DNA of 64,000 bases, from positions 124,001-188,000 of the forward strand of contig NZ_CP083405.1 in the NCBI RefSeq assembly GCF_000975265.2, given 5' to 3'. The first letter of the stretch is position 1. The number at the start of each line of letters is the position of its first letter. Both the position numbers and the translations under genes were made by a program. Source of the DNA: Mycobacterium lepromatosis. GTDB taxonomy: Bacteria > Actinomycetota > Actinomycetes > Mycobacteriales > Mycobacteriaceae. The notes beneath the pieces are model-generated. The model did not search any database, was not told where the DNA came from, and saw only the letters and a list, made by a program, of their open reading frames with translations. This document shows positions 1-10,178 of the stretch, in pieces.

Positions 1-1853
1 AACAGCGTGCGATACCCGGCGATGGTGCACGGCTGGTGACGGTGTTGACTCGGCATCCAGGCGGTGCCTCGGTTCAGGTGCATGCTCGCATCGACGAATC
101 CTTCACGCTGGTGTATGATGCATTCGTTGCGCGGGTCGGTCAAGAATCGGTTCTGCCGGCGGCAGTAGGTGCGGGAACGGCGATTGCTTCGACCACGGCG
201 CCGACTGCGCCCATCACGGGAGATGTGGTAGCTGCCGAGGAGTTGGACGTAGAAACCCTGTCAGACAGCCTGACCAAACGTTACCTATCGTCCGATATGG
301 GCAAGTGGTCAATCGATTCCGGCGAGACCATCGGTCACCGGTTGAGCACGATTGTGGCTGCGGCCATGGGTTACGAACCTGAAGACCTGCCCTGGGAGGT
401 GCCGCTGGTCGAGCTGGGTCTGGACTCGTTGATGGCGGTGCGGATCAAGAATCGTGTTGAGTACGACTTCGACCTGCCGCCGATCCAGTTGCAGGCTGTA
501 CGCGACGCTAATCTTTACAACGTCGAGAAGTTGATTGAGTACGCGATCGAGCACCGCGACGAAGTCGAGCAGCTGCATGAATACCAGAAGACCCAGACGG
601 CAGAGGCTATCGCCAAGGCGCAGATGGAACTGCTCAGCATCGTGCCACCGGCGACGCTACCCGCTTCCGAGGCGCCGATTCCCCCGCCGCCCACGGACCC
701 GACTGGCCCGCCCAGTAACGGGGCGCAGTCCAATCTGGTAGCAGCTGCGGAGGTACTCAACTCCGACGTACCGCCGCGTGATGCTGCCGAGCGGGTCACC
801 TTCGCTTCCTGGGCGATCGTCACTGGAAAGTCCCCAGGCGGCATTTTCGATACGTTACCCAAGCTGGATAGTGACACTGCTGCCAAGATGGCGCAGCGGC
901 TCTCCGAGCGCGCTGAAGGACCGATCACTGCCGAGGACGTGTTGACGTCGGAGAACATCGAGGCGCTGGCCAACAAGGTGCGCAACTATTTGGAGGCTGG
1001 GCAGATCGATGGCGTCGTCCGCACTATCCGACCCCGGACCGAGGGCCCTGCAGGTGAATCCAGGGTGCCGGTGTTTGTGTTCCACCCGGCCGGCGGCTCG
1101 ACCGTGGTGTACGAGCCGTTGCTCAAACGGCTGCCTGCTGATACCCCGATGTACGGCTTCGAGCGGGTTGAAGGCTCGATCGAAGATCGTGCGGCGGCCT
1201 ACGTGCCGAAGTTAATCGAGCTGCAAGGTGATGGGCCCTACATTCTGGCCGGTTGGTCGTTGGGCGGGGTCTTAGCCTATGCGTGTGCGATCGGGCTGAG
1301 ACGCGCGGGTAAGGAGGTCGCGTGGGTGGGGTTGATCGACGCGGTGCGTGCGGGCGAGGAGATCCCGCAGACCAAGGAGGAGATCCGCAAGCGCTGGGAC
1401 CGCTACGCGCGGTTCGCCGAGAAGACCTTCAATGTTGCCGTCCCGGCGATCCCTTATGAACATCTTGAGGAACTCGACGACGACGGCCAGGTCCGGTTTG
1501 TGCTGGACTTTGTCAGCCAAAGTGGTGTGCAGATCCCGGCTGGGATCATCGAGCACCAGCGCACGTCGTATCTGGATAACCGGGCGATCGACACTGCCCA
1601 AATTCAACCATACGACGGGCATGTCACCTTGTATATGGCTGATCGCTACCACGACGATGCGATCATGTTCGAGCCACGCTATGCCGTCCGTAAACCGGAC
1701 GGCGGTTGGGGAGAGTACGTTTCCGATCTCGAGGTGGTGCCAATCGGTGGTGAGCACATCCAGGTCATCGACGAGCCGATCATCGCTAAGGTGGGCGAAC
1801 ATATGAGCCAGGCGTTGAACAAGATTGAGGCTGAGCAGAAGGCGCCTAAATGA
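1..1853 (+). CDS. pks13: Polyketide synthase Pks13, C-terminal part (5' end outside window)
   Basis: Only the 3' part is present; the frame is open to the left edge, so the GTG at 36 is internal. Pks13 performs the Claisen-type condensation of two activated fatty acids into the alpha-alkyl beta-keto precursor of mycolic acids. Visible, numbering from the codon at 36: an acyl-carrier domain with phosphopantetheine serine in [14 protein letters not shown] (Ser about 131), a Pro-rich linker (about 205-230), then a thioesterase domain with nucleophile motif GWSLGG (Ser about 408) and a C-terminal GGEH histidine candidate. The thioesterase is known to transfer the product to trehalose. The stop overlaps the accD4 start (ATGA), so the two are translationally coupled. 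The ketosynthase and acyltransferase domains would lie upstream. Orthologue of Rv3800c; near certain. Confidence 0.97.
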   Translation, partial: QRAIPGDGARLVTVLTRHPGGASVQVHARIDESFTLVYDAFVARVGQESVLPAAVGAGTAIASTTAPTAPITGDVVAAEELDVETLSDSLTKRYLSSDMGKWSIDSGETIGHRLSTIVAAAMGYEPEDLPWEVPLVELGLDSLMAVRIKNRVEYDFDLPPIQLQAVRDANLYNVEKLIEYAIEHRDEVEQLHEYQKTQTAEAIAKAQMELLSIVPPATLPASEAPIPPPPTDPTGPPSNGAQSNLVAAAEVLNSDVPPRDAAERVTFASWAIVTGKSPGGIFDTLPKLDSDTAAKMAQRLSERAEGPITAEDVLTSENIEALANKVRNYLEAGQIDGVVRTIRPRTEGPAGESRVPVFVFHPAGGSTVVYEPLLKRLPADTPMYGFERVEGSIEDRAAAYVPKLIELQGDGPYILAGWSLGGVLAYACAIGLRRAGKEVAWVGLIDAVRAGEEIPQTKEEIRKRWDRYARFAEKTFNVAVPAIPYEHLEELDDDGQVRFVLDFVSQSGVQIPAGIIEHQRTSYLDNRAIDTAQIQPYDGHVTLYMADRYHDDAIMFEPRYAVRKPDGGWGEYVSDLEVVPIGGEHIQVIDEPIIAKVGEHMSQALNKIEAEQKAPK

Positions 1854-3403
1854 TTACGAAGAGCACAGCTGAGAGCCTGGCTGAGCTTCGCGCTCGGCTG
1901 GAGTTAGCCTCCGAGCCTGGAGGTGAAAAGGCTGCCGCCAAGCGCGACAAAAAGAGTATCCCAAGTGCCCGGGCCCGCATTTACGCACTGGTCGATCCAG
2001 GCACGTTTCTTGAGGTCGGCGCGCTGACGCGCACTCCGGGCGATCCCAACGCGCTCTATGGAGACGGCGTTGTCACCGGACATGGCCTCATTAACGGCCG
2101 GCCGGTCGGGGTGTTTTCGCATGACCAGACGGTCTTTGGTGGCACGGTCGGCGAGATGTTCGGCCGCAAGGTGGCCCGGCTCATGGAGTGGTGCGCGATG
2201 GCCGGATGCCCGATCGTCGGCATCAATGACTCTGGTGGCGCAAGAATTCAGGACGCGGTGACTTCGTTAGCATGGTACGCCGAGCTGGGTCGCCGACACG
2301 AGCTGCTGAGTGGAATTGTGCCGCAGATCTCTATTATTTTGGGCAAATGCGCTGGGGGAGCGGTGTATTCGCCGATCCAGACTGACTTGGTGGTTGCAGT
2401 GCGTGGCCAGGGTTACATGTTTGTTACTGGCCCTGACGTCATCAAGGACGTGACCGGAGAAGATGTGAGCCTAGACGAGTTGGGTGGCGCCGACTCCCAG
2501 GCTAGATACGGCAACATCCACCAGGTAGTGGAGTCCGAGGCGGCCGCATTCAGTTACGTGCGCGATTTCCTGTCATTTCTGCCGCCTAACTGCTTCGACA
2601 AGGCGCCGATCGTGAACCCCGGTCTGGAGCCTGAGGTTATGGCGCATGACCTCGAGTTAGACTCGATCGTGCCGGATTCGGACAATGCGGCATATGACAT
2701 GCACGAGGTTCTGTTGCGGATCTTCGATGACGGCGATTTCCTGGACGTCGCCGCACAAGCCGGACAATCCATCATCACCGGTTATGCTCGTGTCGATGGC
2801 CGCACTGTTGGTGTGGTGGCTAGCCAGCCTATGCACCTGTCTGGGGCGATTGACAACGAAGCCTCCGACAAAGCTGCGCGGTTCATCCGGTTCTGCGACG
2901 CGTTCAATATCCCGTTAGTTTTCGTGGTAGACACGCCTGGGTTCTTGCCGGGGGTAGAGCAGGAGAAAAACGGTATTATCAAGCGTGGCGGCCGGTTTTT
3001 GTATGCAGTGGTGGAGGCCGATGTACCGAAAGTGACCATCACGATTCGCAAGTCTTATGGCGGCGCGTACGCGGTGATGGGATCCAAGCAGCTGACCGCC
3101 GACTTGAACTTTGCCTGGCCGACCGCGCGTATCGCCGTGATCGGTGCTGACGGCGCCGCGCAGCTCTTGATGAAGCGCTTCTCAGATCCGAATTCGCCGG
3201 AGGTGCAGTCTATCCGCAAGACCTTCGTTGACAACTACAACCGCAACATGGCGATACCGTGGATTGCTGCCGAGCGCGGGTTCATCGATGCTGTGGTTGA
3301 GCCGCACCAAACTCGGCTGTTGCTGCGCAAGTCGCTACATCTGTTGCGAGACAAGCAGCAGTGGTGGCGGGTGGGACGTAAGCATGGACTCATTCCGTTC
3401 TAG
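1850..3403 (+). CDS. accD4: Acyl-CoA carboxylase beta subunit AccD4
   Basis: Carboxyltransferase subunit (517 aa) of the long-chain acyl-CoA carboxylase that supplies carboxylated C24-C26 acyl-CoA as the alpha-branch substrate of Pks13. The crotonase-fold carboxyltransferase signature is visible: a Gly-rich oxyanion segment GGARIQD near residue 129 and a second one, [12 protein letters not shown], near 402-413. N- and C-terminal carboxyltransferase halves are both complete. The ATG overlaps the pks13 TGA by four bases and no other start is needed. Length agrees with the M. tuberculosis protein (about 520 aa, Rv3799c). The gene is followed by a long stretch with no intact gene, so it is probably the last gene of the fadD32-pks13-accD4 unit. 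Confidence 0.98.
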   Translation: MITKSTAESLAELRARLELASEPGGEKAAAKRDKKSIPSARARIYALVDPGTFLEVGALTRTPGDPNALYGDGVVTGHGLINGRPVGVFSHDQTVFGGTVGEMFGRKVARLMEWCAMAGCPIVGINDSGGARIQDAVTSLAWYAELGRRHELLSGIVPQISIILGKCAGGAVYSPIQTDLVVAVRGQGYMFVTGPDVIKDVTGEDVSLDELGGADSQARYGNIHQVVESEAAAFSYVRDFLSFLPPNCFDKAPIVNPGLEPEVMAHDLELDSIVPDSDNAAYDMHEVLLRIFDDGDFLDVAAQAGQSIITGYARVDGRTVGVVASQPMHLSGAIDNEASDKAARFIRFCDAFNIPLVFVVDTPGFLPGVEQEKNGIIKRGGRFLYAVVEADVPKVTITIRKSYGGAYAVMGSKQLTADLNFAWPTARIAVIGADGAAQLLMKRFSDPNSPEVQSIRKTFVDNYNRNMAIPWIAAERGFIDAVVEPHQTRLLLRKSLHLLRDKQQWWRVGRKHGLIPF

Positions 3404-6099
3404 GGCGATTTTGCCGGTGAGCACAAGGCCTGTCGGCTTTCAGTAAAGCGCTATACACATGCGCTATCGTGTGTTCCAAACGCCCACCGCTGCAGGTTTC
3501 TTAGCTTTGCTTATGATTAGTGAATCGGAGTAGAAGTAGCTTGCTAATCTGCAACTTTGCGTTATAGTAGGGACTAGTCTGTGCTATCCAAACTTGAATG
3601 AGAACTTGCTGACCATGAAATTTAATGATGTGTAAAATAATGCAGATACTATGATTGCTAATGCTTACACCGGAGTAGAGAAATGTTATTTCATATGCTT
3701 ATGAGCACGTTGATAAGTACGTTGCTGCACCAGCGGAGTGAATACTAAATCGAGCCAAGTCAGATAAAGTTCTATCGCATGAGATAGAGCGCTTTTCCCG
3801 CTAGTTTAACCACATGTTTGACACTACTGAAGTGGTGGGACGTGATAACGGGCCATTGGTAATCAACGGTATGGAAAAGCGGAAATGAATCTGGGTTGTT
3901 CTCATGACTCTGCGGCTATAGTGTTGGTTGCAGAGCAGAAATTTATTTGCTGCTGATTTCGAGTAGTTCACCACGTTGAAGTGCAGACACGATGTCACTG
4001 AATAATTGGCTGGCGTATAGCTTGATGACGGAGTCGATGACTATCGCCGCAACCGAATCGACCAGTTGAATTTGCTAATCCGGAGTCTGTACGTGGCACG
4101 CTCCGCACTGCCCCGCTAGCCCTTATAGTATCAACGCGCCGTCCACAAGTTTGTCGAAACGTTCCAGCGTCTTGTCGGTATTAGTATTAGGTTTATATTG
4201 GTGTAGTTGTCACCGGACCGCGGTCGGCTAGATGGCGCTTATGCATACGGTCGGGTAACGAATGCCCTGCGGCAGCCGCCCCGGGTGGCTTATTCCTCAG
4301 GTAACCTGCTTGGTGAGCAACCCACCGACGTAAACATCTTCCATTAACTAGGGCCAGCGGGAACTACTCGTGCCTTGATGAGGTTCGCTACCAGGCGCGT
4401 GGTGGCCCCATCATAACCGTCGTCGGAGACCGACCCCGTGTCGCGTAGCTGCGCCAGCAGCGTCTCGTGTGCGTGAGTCTGTTGTAAAATCATGCCGGCT
4501 AGCGAGACACAGAATGTTGTCGAGGCCTTACCCGATGGTGTTTATCTGCATATCACGCAGCAGCCTGATTACCGACCAGTGCTCGATGTAGCTGTCGCTT
4601 CTGTGGTGATCCCAAGCCGGCCCACCTTCAGTTTGGTGACCGGTCACCACGATGCGTTGCCATATGCTACGGGGGCTGGCGGCGGCAGGCCGATCCGAGC
4701 GACAGCAACGGTTAGTTTGGCCGCATTCGTCACGATGAAAATAGACCACCGCCCAGGCATAGCACAGCGACTCAATCAGGGCGCGAGACGCTTTACCCCC
4801 AGCTCGACCCAAGCTATCTAGAGCTCTGCGGCGTTGGTCAGCTTTCCAATTCATGTGGCTAAGTCCATTGCCATCGCTGAAGGTATCCTCGCCGCGTCAA
4901 CCTGCCCGTCGAGCTATCTTCTCCAGTGCCCGATCGGAGTCGCTGATTCTTTCGGTCAGCCGCTGACCAGCCGGCCCGCTCATTTACCGGAGCCGAATTT
5001 GGCTAGCTATACTCCCGCCCGTCTGGCTGTGCGTAGGCGGTTACCAGCCTGTTAGACCATTCCGCTGCTAGGGCCTAGTGCGCAGCATTGCGATATCGGC
5101 CTGATTGAGCAGCTAGTTGGACGCGAGCATCACCAACGATGAGCTCACCTTGGCCGCTCGCGTGTCGGAGCGTAGTGTCTGCTGCTCATCCAACATTGGG
5201 CTTGGACTGCGTGAACGATCCCTTCATGATGTCGCGGCTAATGGCATGTCCCCAGCGGTTGAGCCGTGGCGGAAGTCAGCGACCCCTCCCGTTGCATAGT
5301 GTGTAGCCGCCGCCAACCCGTCGTACTACAGGTGGTACGTTAAGGTGAACTGCAATGTGGGACTGGTTAGGTACCAATTGCGCCCTGCCGCACCGTGATA
5401 GTTGTCCGTTTAGTAGCGCGGCACCTTTTCTTCAATGGAGAAGGGTGACCTACCCACAGGCTCTAAGTCATACTTAAATACATTCCAGGTCTCAGGCTAT
5501 TATACCGGGGCTGGTCGTTGCGTGATTTTGCGGTGTCGAATTTCACGAGTTTAGTTATATTGTAGCGGTAGCTTTTTGGCGAATGCATTCAACAGTGATT
5601 GTGATCGCTGAGAAGGCGGTATAGATGGTGAGCTGGCCACGGTCTCAGGGCTCATAGATCCTATCGACCACTTGTTGCCGCGTAGGCAGAACCAGACCTG
5701 GGATATCTGATGTTTGGCTGTCGACGTGGTGCTGGTGCTCGTTTTAGTCGGAACGGATGAGTTTACTTCGAATATCCAACAGTTGTGCTGAGCGGCGACG
5801 CGTCGCCAGGTGTCACTTTGAGTTGATTGACCTATTCGGTGATCGAAGGCAGTCCTACTTGCAGTTGATCGGTGGCCAGGAGGAAGCTCACTAGGGCCAC
5901 TGCCGCGGTGAGCTCACCGGAATCAATTAGGGGCTCTTAAGATAGTGTAGCTGCACCGTCGCGTAGGAGGCAGTGCTACTGACGACTTACCAGCGCTGGG
6001 AAGGCCGGAGCCGACGATGAAGCCAGGACTGAGCAAATGCCTTCTCCAATAGGCGGTTGGTTGCTGCATCGTGTTGAGCAAATCTCGTCCGTTAGCATG
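3404..6099. other. Decayed or non-coding stretch, no gene recognised
   Basis: No intact gene. About the first 600 bases are clearly AT-richer than the flanking genes. From about 4100 to 5400 short coding-looking runs appear on the minus strand in changing frames (for example around 4400-4480 and 4990-5260), all broken by stops. In M. tuberculosis this position holds IS1557, fadE35 and Rv3796. I could not align these fragments to an acyl-CoA dehydrogenase with any confidence, so they are left unnamed. Confidence 0.6.
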
Positions 6100-7410
6100 G
6101 AATGACGTTTTGGTCGGTGGGCCAGCTCGGATCCTATTGGCGTGTTTTGGTATGTTGCGTGGCCGTTTTGCCGATGATGGTTCGGGTTAACTCAACTCCC
6201 CATTTTACCTGTGTTTTCATCGGAGCGACGATGATCTTTGTGTTGTTTGCGATTGGATTCACCAGGATGGGGCGGTTTGTCGGTGATGCGAAAGCGTTCT
6301 ACTCGTATATCCAAACTGATTTCGACCATATCCGGAGTGTCGGAGTCACCGTGCTAGCGATCAGTAGCTGTTTCCTACGGTTGGTTCCATCAGCTGCTAT
6401 CTGGGCGCGGTGACCGCTAACACCGTTGCCCACATGGGTTGCCTGGGTTCACCGCGGTGGTTGTGAACAGTGTTGTTGCTGGTCTTTACCGGGTGTTGTG
6501 GAGCTACCGCGACATCGAACTGAGCACCAAGGTGCTTGCCTGTAGGCTCGTTGCCGAGTGCGTTGTCGTCGGCGTCGCGCTGGTCGCTGCCGGAAAGCAT
6601 CTGGAAGGAACGCTAGATTGGCCATGTTTGATCTGGCTGTGCTGTTATGAGGTGTGCCTGTCGTTAGGGGTGATATTTGCGTTCTTGTGTTTTGTTGGAT
6701 TCAAAGTCACCGTTGTTTTCGCAGCTAAACGATCGCCCCGGAACGTATCCTGCTGGCCGTCGCATACATCGCAATGATCGGGATCGGACTGTTCTATGTC
6801 GCCTTGCCGTGGGCCCTGGCGGTCGGTGCGTGCGTGGACATATTGTAGCGGCCGCTACTGCCGATCCGGTGAATCTCGTTGTGGGCATAGCCAAGATTCA
6901 TGTAAGCTTGGCTATATAGGACACGATGCAGCTGTTGCCCAGCCTGTCCGCCTGCACAGACTTTCTATAACGTATCAATTCGTTCTTGATCGCGGTAGCT
7001 TGCTGCTGTCGCAAGCGGTGGGTGTTGTTCACGTCAAAAACGGTTTACTTGCGCCCACATCACTAGCCAAAACGATCGTTACTGTTGTTGCGGCGCTGCG
7101 GATCGTGGCGGCGCGAATGGATCCGGTCACGCAGATCTACTCTTGGTTGTTGGGAATCGCCACCTTGGGGGTGGTGTTGATGCCGCAAACTTCGCTGACT
7201 GTGGTGGTTTTCTTTTTGGCCGCAGTCAGATATCGGGGCATCTACGTTGGTGTCAACACGGATCGTGCCGATGACTATACTGGTCCGTCTGGCCTGGATC
7301 GCGTTCTCAAACTTTGTCTTGCTCGTTGGCGATGTTGCGGCTAGCCCAGGGTTGCTGGCGGGGATTGTTTCAGTTCATCGCGGCCATGATCCTCTGGGGA
7401 CTTCTGTGAA
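6100..7410 (+). pseudogene. Amino-acid permease (APC family) relic
   Basis: Pieces of one membrane transporter can be read on the plus strand across several frames. They occur in the order found in APC-superfamily permeases of actinobacteria: an early helix followed by AKAFYSYI (about 6285-6310, like the AGAFYAYI motif), a helix with FLCFVGFK (about 6680-6705, like FVGFEATAIYREE), IAMIGIGLFYVALPWALAVG (about 6770-6830), a helix pair around 7140-7230 with YSWLLGIATLG, and a last helix near 7290-7340. Each junction carries stops or frameshifts, so no functional product is possible. The substrate cannot be judged. It lies directly before the ligase relic on the same strand, which suggests a former operon. 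Confidence 0.6.
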
Positions 7411-7559
7411 CTCGTAGCTTGCATGCTTACCGAGCAGTTAGTCAGCCGACACCGATGTCTGCCGGGCATGAGGCATCGAGTGGCGTTTTTTAGTCTGCAC
7501 GGCTCGTTATGACGGAACAGTGGCCCCTGGAACCGTCTGCTGAGTTGACCTCGCCGCGA

Positions 7560-9015
7560 CAGCTAGTATGAAACCGAACAGTGACTTCTCGCTGGACTTG
7601 CCACGGTGCGGAAGAACATGCTCCCAACGTTGCTGTACGTCTTCTACGTCTGTGCATGTTTTCGCCGACCGCCTGTTCATGGTGTGTACTGATCAGCCGG
7701 CGTGTCAACTATTGGCAGTTCGTGTGTGCGGTGCAGGTTTTTGCAGAAGCCCTCACTCGTGACGGGGTTCGGGTGCTGAGGTCGAGTTTCGGTCTTCATG
7801 TCGAACCGGCCGCAGTGGCCAGTTGCCTTTTAGGTGCATTGCTGGCCGGTGCGATCGTGGTACCGTTGTGTTCCTGGTGGACCCATCCGGGAGCTAGATT
7901 ACGCGCTATAAGATTGCTTTGTTCGGGTGGTCATCACAGATTGGGAAAAGGCTTGCCTGTCCTCGGACATTCGTCGGGTATCGGTGTTCGGCGGGTGTAC
8001 GTTACTGAAGACAGTATTGCACTGGGCCACGATAACCCTGCTGTTGTGGCGCTCGAGAAGGTGATTAGCGACTAGTCGGCCTGGGATGGTCTGCCCGATG
8101 CGCCGCCGATGTGCCCCTTCTTTGTCGGTGCCTTTGTTTCGTGCGATCGGGTTGGTGGTGCTCCTCGGTACCTCCCGCGCTAGTCGGCGACCGGTTCACT
8201 TATGTTCCCGCTCTGGGATCCTTTTGCTGCCCTATGCCTGATTGAACATGAACGGTGCACCAGCATCGGTAGTATGTTACTTATTTCTGGCATATTTTGT
8301 GTAACCGCGACCGTGCACAGTTCAGTCTGTCATCGATAGAAACGGTCAACTATGGTGGTGCCCCAGCATTATCGCTAGCACACTTGATGACCGACACCTG
8401 GCAAGACTCTTTGCCGGACAAGAATATTTCGCTCACTTCGATAGCTGTGGTTTGGTGTTGCCTACCGGAGAAATGATTATCGTCAGTGACACTGGAAGAC
8501 CTGTGGGCCCTACTCATGTCGGCAAGCTATGGGTATGCAGAGACAACGTGATCGCTGGCTACTAGAATAACTCTGTCGCTACCGCTGATGCGTTCACCGA
8601 TGGTTGGCTGCACGTTGTAGATTTAGCCCGAATCAGCTCCTAGGGATATCCGATTAGCGTCGATCGCAAAGAAGACATGCTCATCAGCGGCAGGAAAACA
8701 TCTGTAACCGTTGAAATCTAGCCGTGCTCTATGTGCATACCGCTATTGTTGACGTCGCTTTTTATCCTACTAGCTATACCCCCTTAGGGGAAGAATCCGC
8801 CGCGGTGATCCACCTGGCTGCGCCCGATGCCGATATCAGCCCCAACGATCTATCCTTCTGGCTCGCTCAGCGCATGGACCGATACAAACTTCCGGTAGCA
8901 ATAACCGCCGGTGAACGCTGCAAGATCAATGGAAAATCATCAAATATACACTGCAACAGTATTTCTCCTAACACCCTAAGCCGGACCTTTCTTGACGGGA
9001 GATTTCGTCTCACAC
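7560..9015 (+). pseudogene. Acyl-CoA/AMP ligase (fadD-like) relic
   Basis: Order and motifs of the adenylate-forming (ANL) family are visible in shifting plus-strand frames. An N-terminal stretch has LLGALLAGAIVVPL near 7830-7870. A mid-region reads LIEHERCTSIGSM near 8240-8275. A C-terminal part (about 8400-9000) has GKLWVCRDNVIAGY, AFTDGWLHVVDLARI (hinge region, normally TGDLAR), GYPISVDRKEDMLISGRK, and the terminal YKLPVAI plus a NGKSS segment equivalent to the catalytic-lysine NGK motif. In-frame stops (for example near 8563 and 8641) and frameshifts disable it. This is a medium- or long-chain-type ligase of unknown substrate. It probably belonged with the permease relic before it. Confidence 0.75.
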
Positions 9016-9024
9016 TCAAGGCTG

Positions 9025-10070
9025 GACCGTGTTCAATTCGGTGATCGTTAGTAGGATGGACAGGACCAGGGTGGGATCGAATTCCGCAATCAGGCTTTTG
9101 GAGTACCTCGGTTACCCCACGACGACAGACCAACGCTAGTCTATATGGTATGTTATGGTGTGCTGGCGGTCACCACGTATGCGTCTAGCTCCAGGTCCTT
9201 GAAGATGTCCGCCTCGCTTCTGATGCCCGAGTCGAATACGATTCTGGTTTGATCTCCGACCGCGGTAACGATGTCAACCAGCGCATCGGCTGCCCCGGTG
9301 ACTGAATCTATTTGCTGTCCAATGTGGTTCGATACGTCGATGCTTTCGACGCCGAGTTCGGCGGCGGACCACACGGCATGCTGAATACCCTTCAACAAGA
9401 TCGGCAGCCGAGTCCGTTTTTGTAGTTAGGCGATGTTGTCCCAATTAAACTTTGGGTGCGAATAGGTCGCCAAAAACGTTTCTACGCTGGCGCGGGGCAC
9501 CGGTGACACCAGGTTGCTGAGGAAACTACCGGGCATGTCCCGCTCTGGGGAGATCAATGTCCGTAATACCTCGATTTTAGCTACACGTCGGGTCGTCGAC
9601 CGGACCGATGCTTTGTGACTGTCCTCTCGCTAACCGACTGGGCGAATGCGGTGTCGGAGTAGTACTGCGCGATGCCGATAGCTCGGGCAAATGAAAAAGA
9701 TATCGAGATCATTTGACTATTAAAATAATTAATATGGTTTCTAAAATAACTTCTAGGGAGTAGTAATTGAGGGATTTGGCGCGTCGAATCAGACTAGCTA
9801 TGATCGCGTCGTTAGTGGAAAGGTACGGTTGAAACCAGAGCGGCGGGTGCTCGTTGCCTGTTTACCGGGTAACGTTATCCATTTCTGCCACGGTGTCTTT
9901 CATCGGCGCCGAGCTTTGGTTTGGGAAGATGTATAGTACCTCTATGGCAGTGGCGGCCGAGCCGATCTCAACGTCTACTTGGTTGCGCATCAAGTCGGCT
10001 GCTCTGACCAGAATCACCAGCGACGTATGCCCAGAATCGTTTTGAAATATTTTGCTAAGAAAGGAGATCC
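9025..10070 (-). pseudogene. FMN-dependent alpha-hydroxy-acid oxidase (lactate 2-monooxygenase-like) relic
   Basis: The reverse strand shows an FMN alpha-hydroxy-acid dehydrogenase broken into several frames. Near 9815-9850 is WFQPYLSTNDAIIASLIRRA, the WFQLY strand of this family. Near 9440-9530 is an SNLV...FNWDNIA segment. Near 9155-9400 are LPILLKGIQ, VSNHIGQQID (normally SNHGGRQ, so the active-site His is kept but the following Gly is changed), FDSGIRSEADIFK (FMN phosphate loop) and a C-terminal SLIAEFDPTLVLS near 9040-9090. Spacing and wording fit lactate 2-monooxygenase better than the mycofactocin-linked MftD type. Stops and frameshifts, with a strongly AT-rich patch near 9715-9765, show it is dead. 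It ends about 100 bases before the embB stop codon. Confidence 0.72.
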
Positions 10071-10178
10071 AACGCCGATAAATTCATCTTCACCACCAAC
10101 GAAGATGCGTGTCCGGCCACACCTGTGCGATAGGTTGTGTTTTAGTGGCCTCTGCCAGGATGGGGTGGTGTAATGAAG

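Noticed and set aside
4492..4854. Overlapping open frames on both strands of about 108 codons
   Set aside because: No recognisable motif, no ribosome binding site, and neighbouring frames are full of stops; treated as decayed sequence.
3404..5400. fadE35 relic expected from M. tuberculosis order
   Set aside because: Minus-strand fragments do not show acyl-CoA dehydrogenase motifs that I can recognise; left unnamed.
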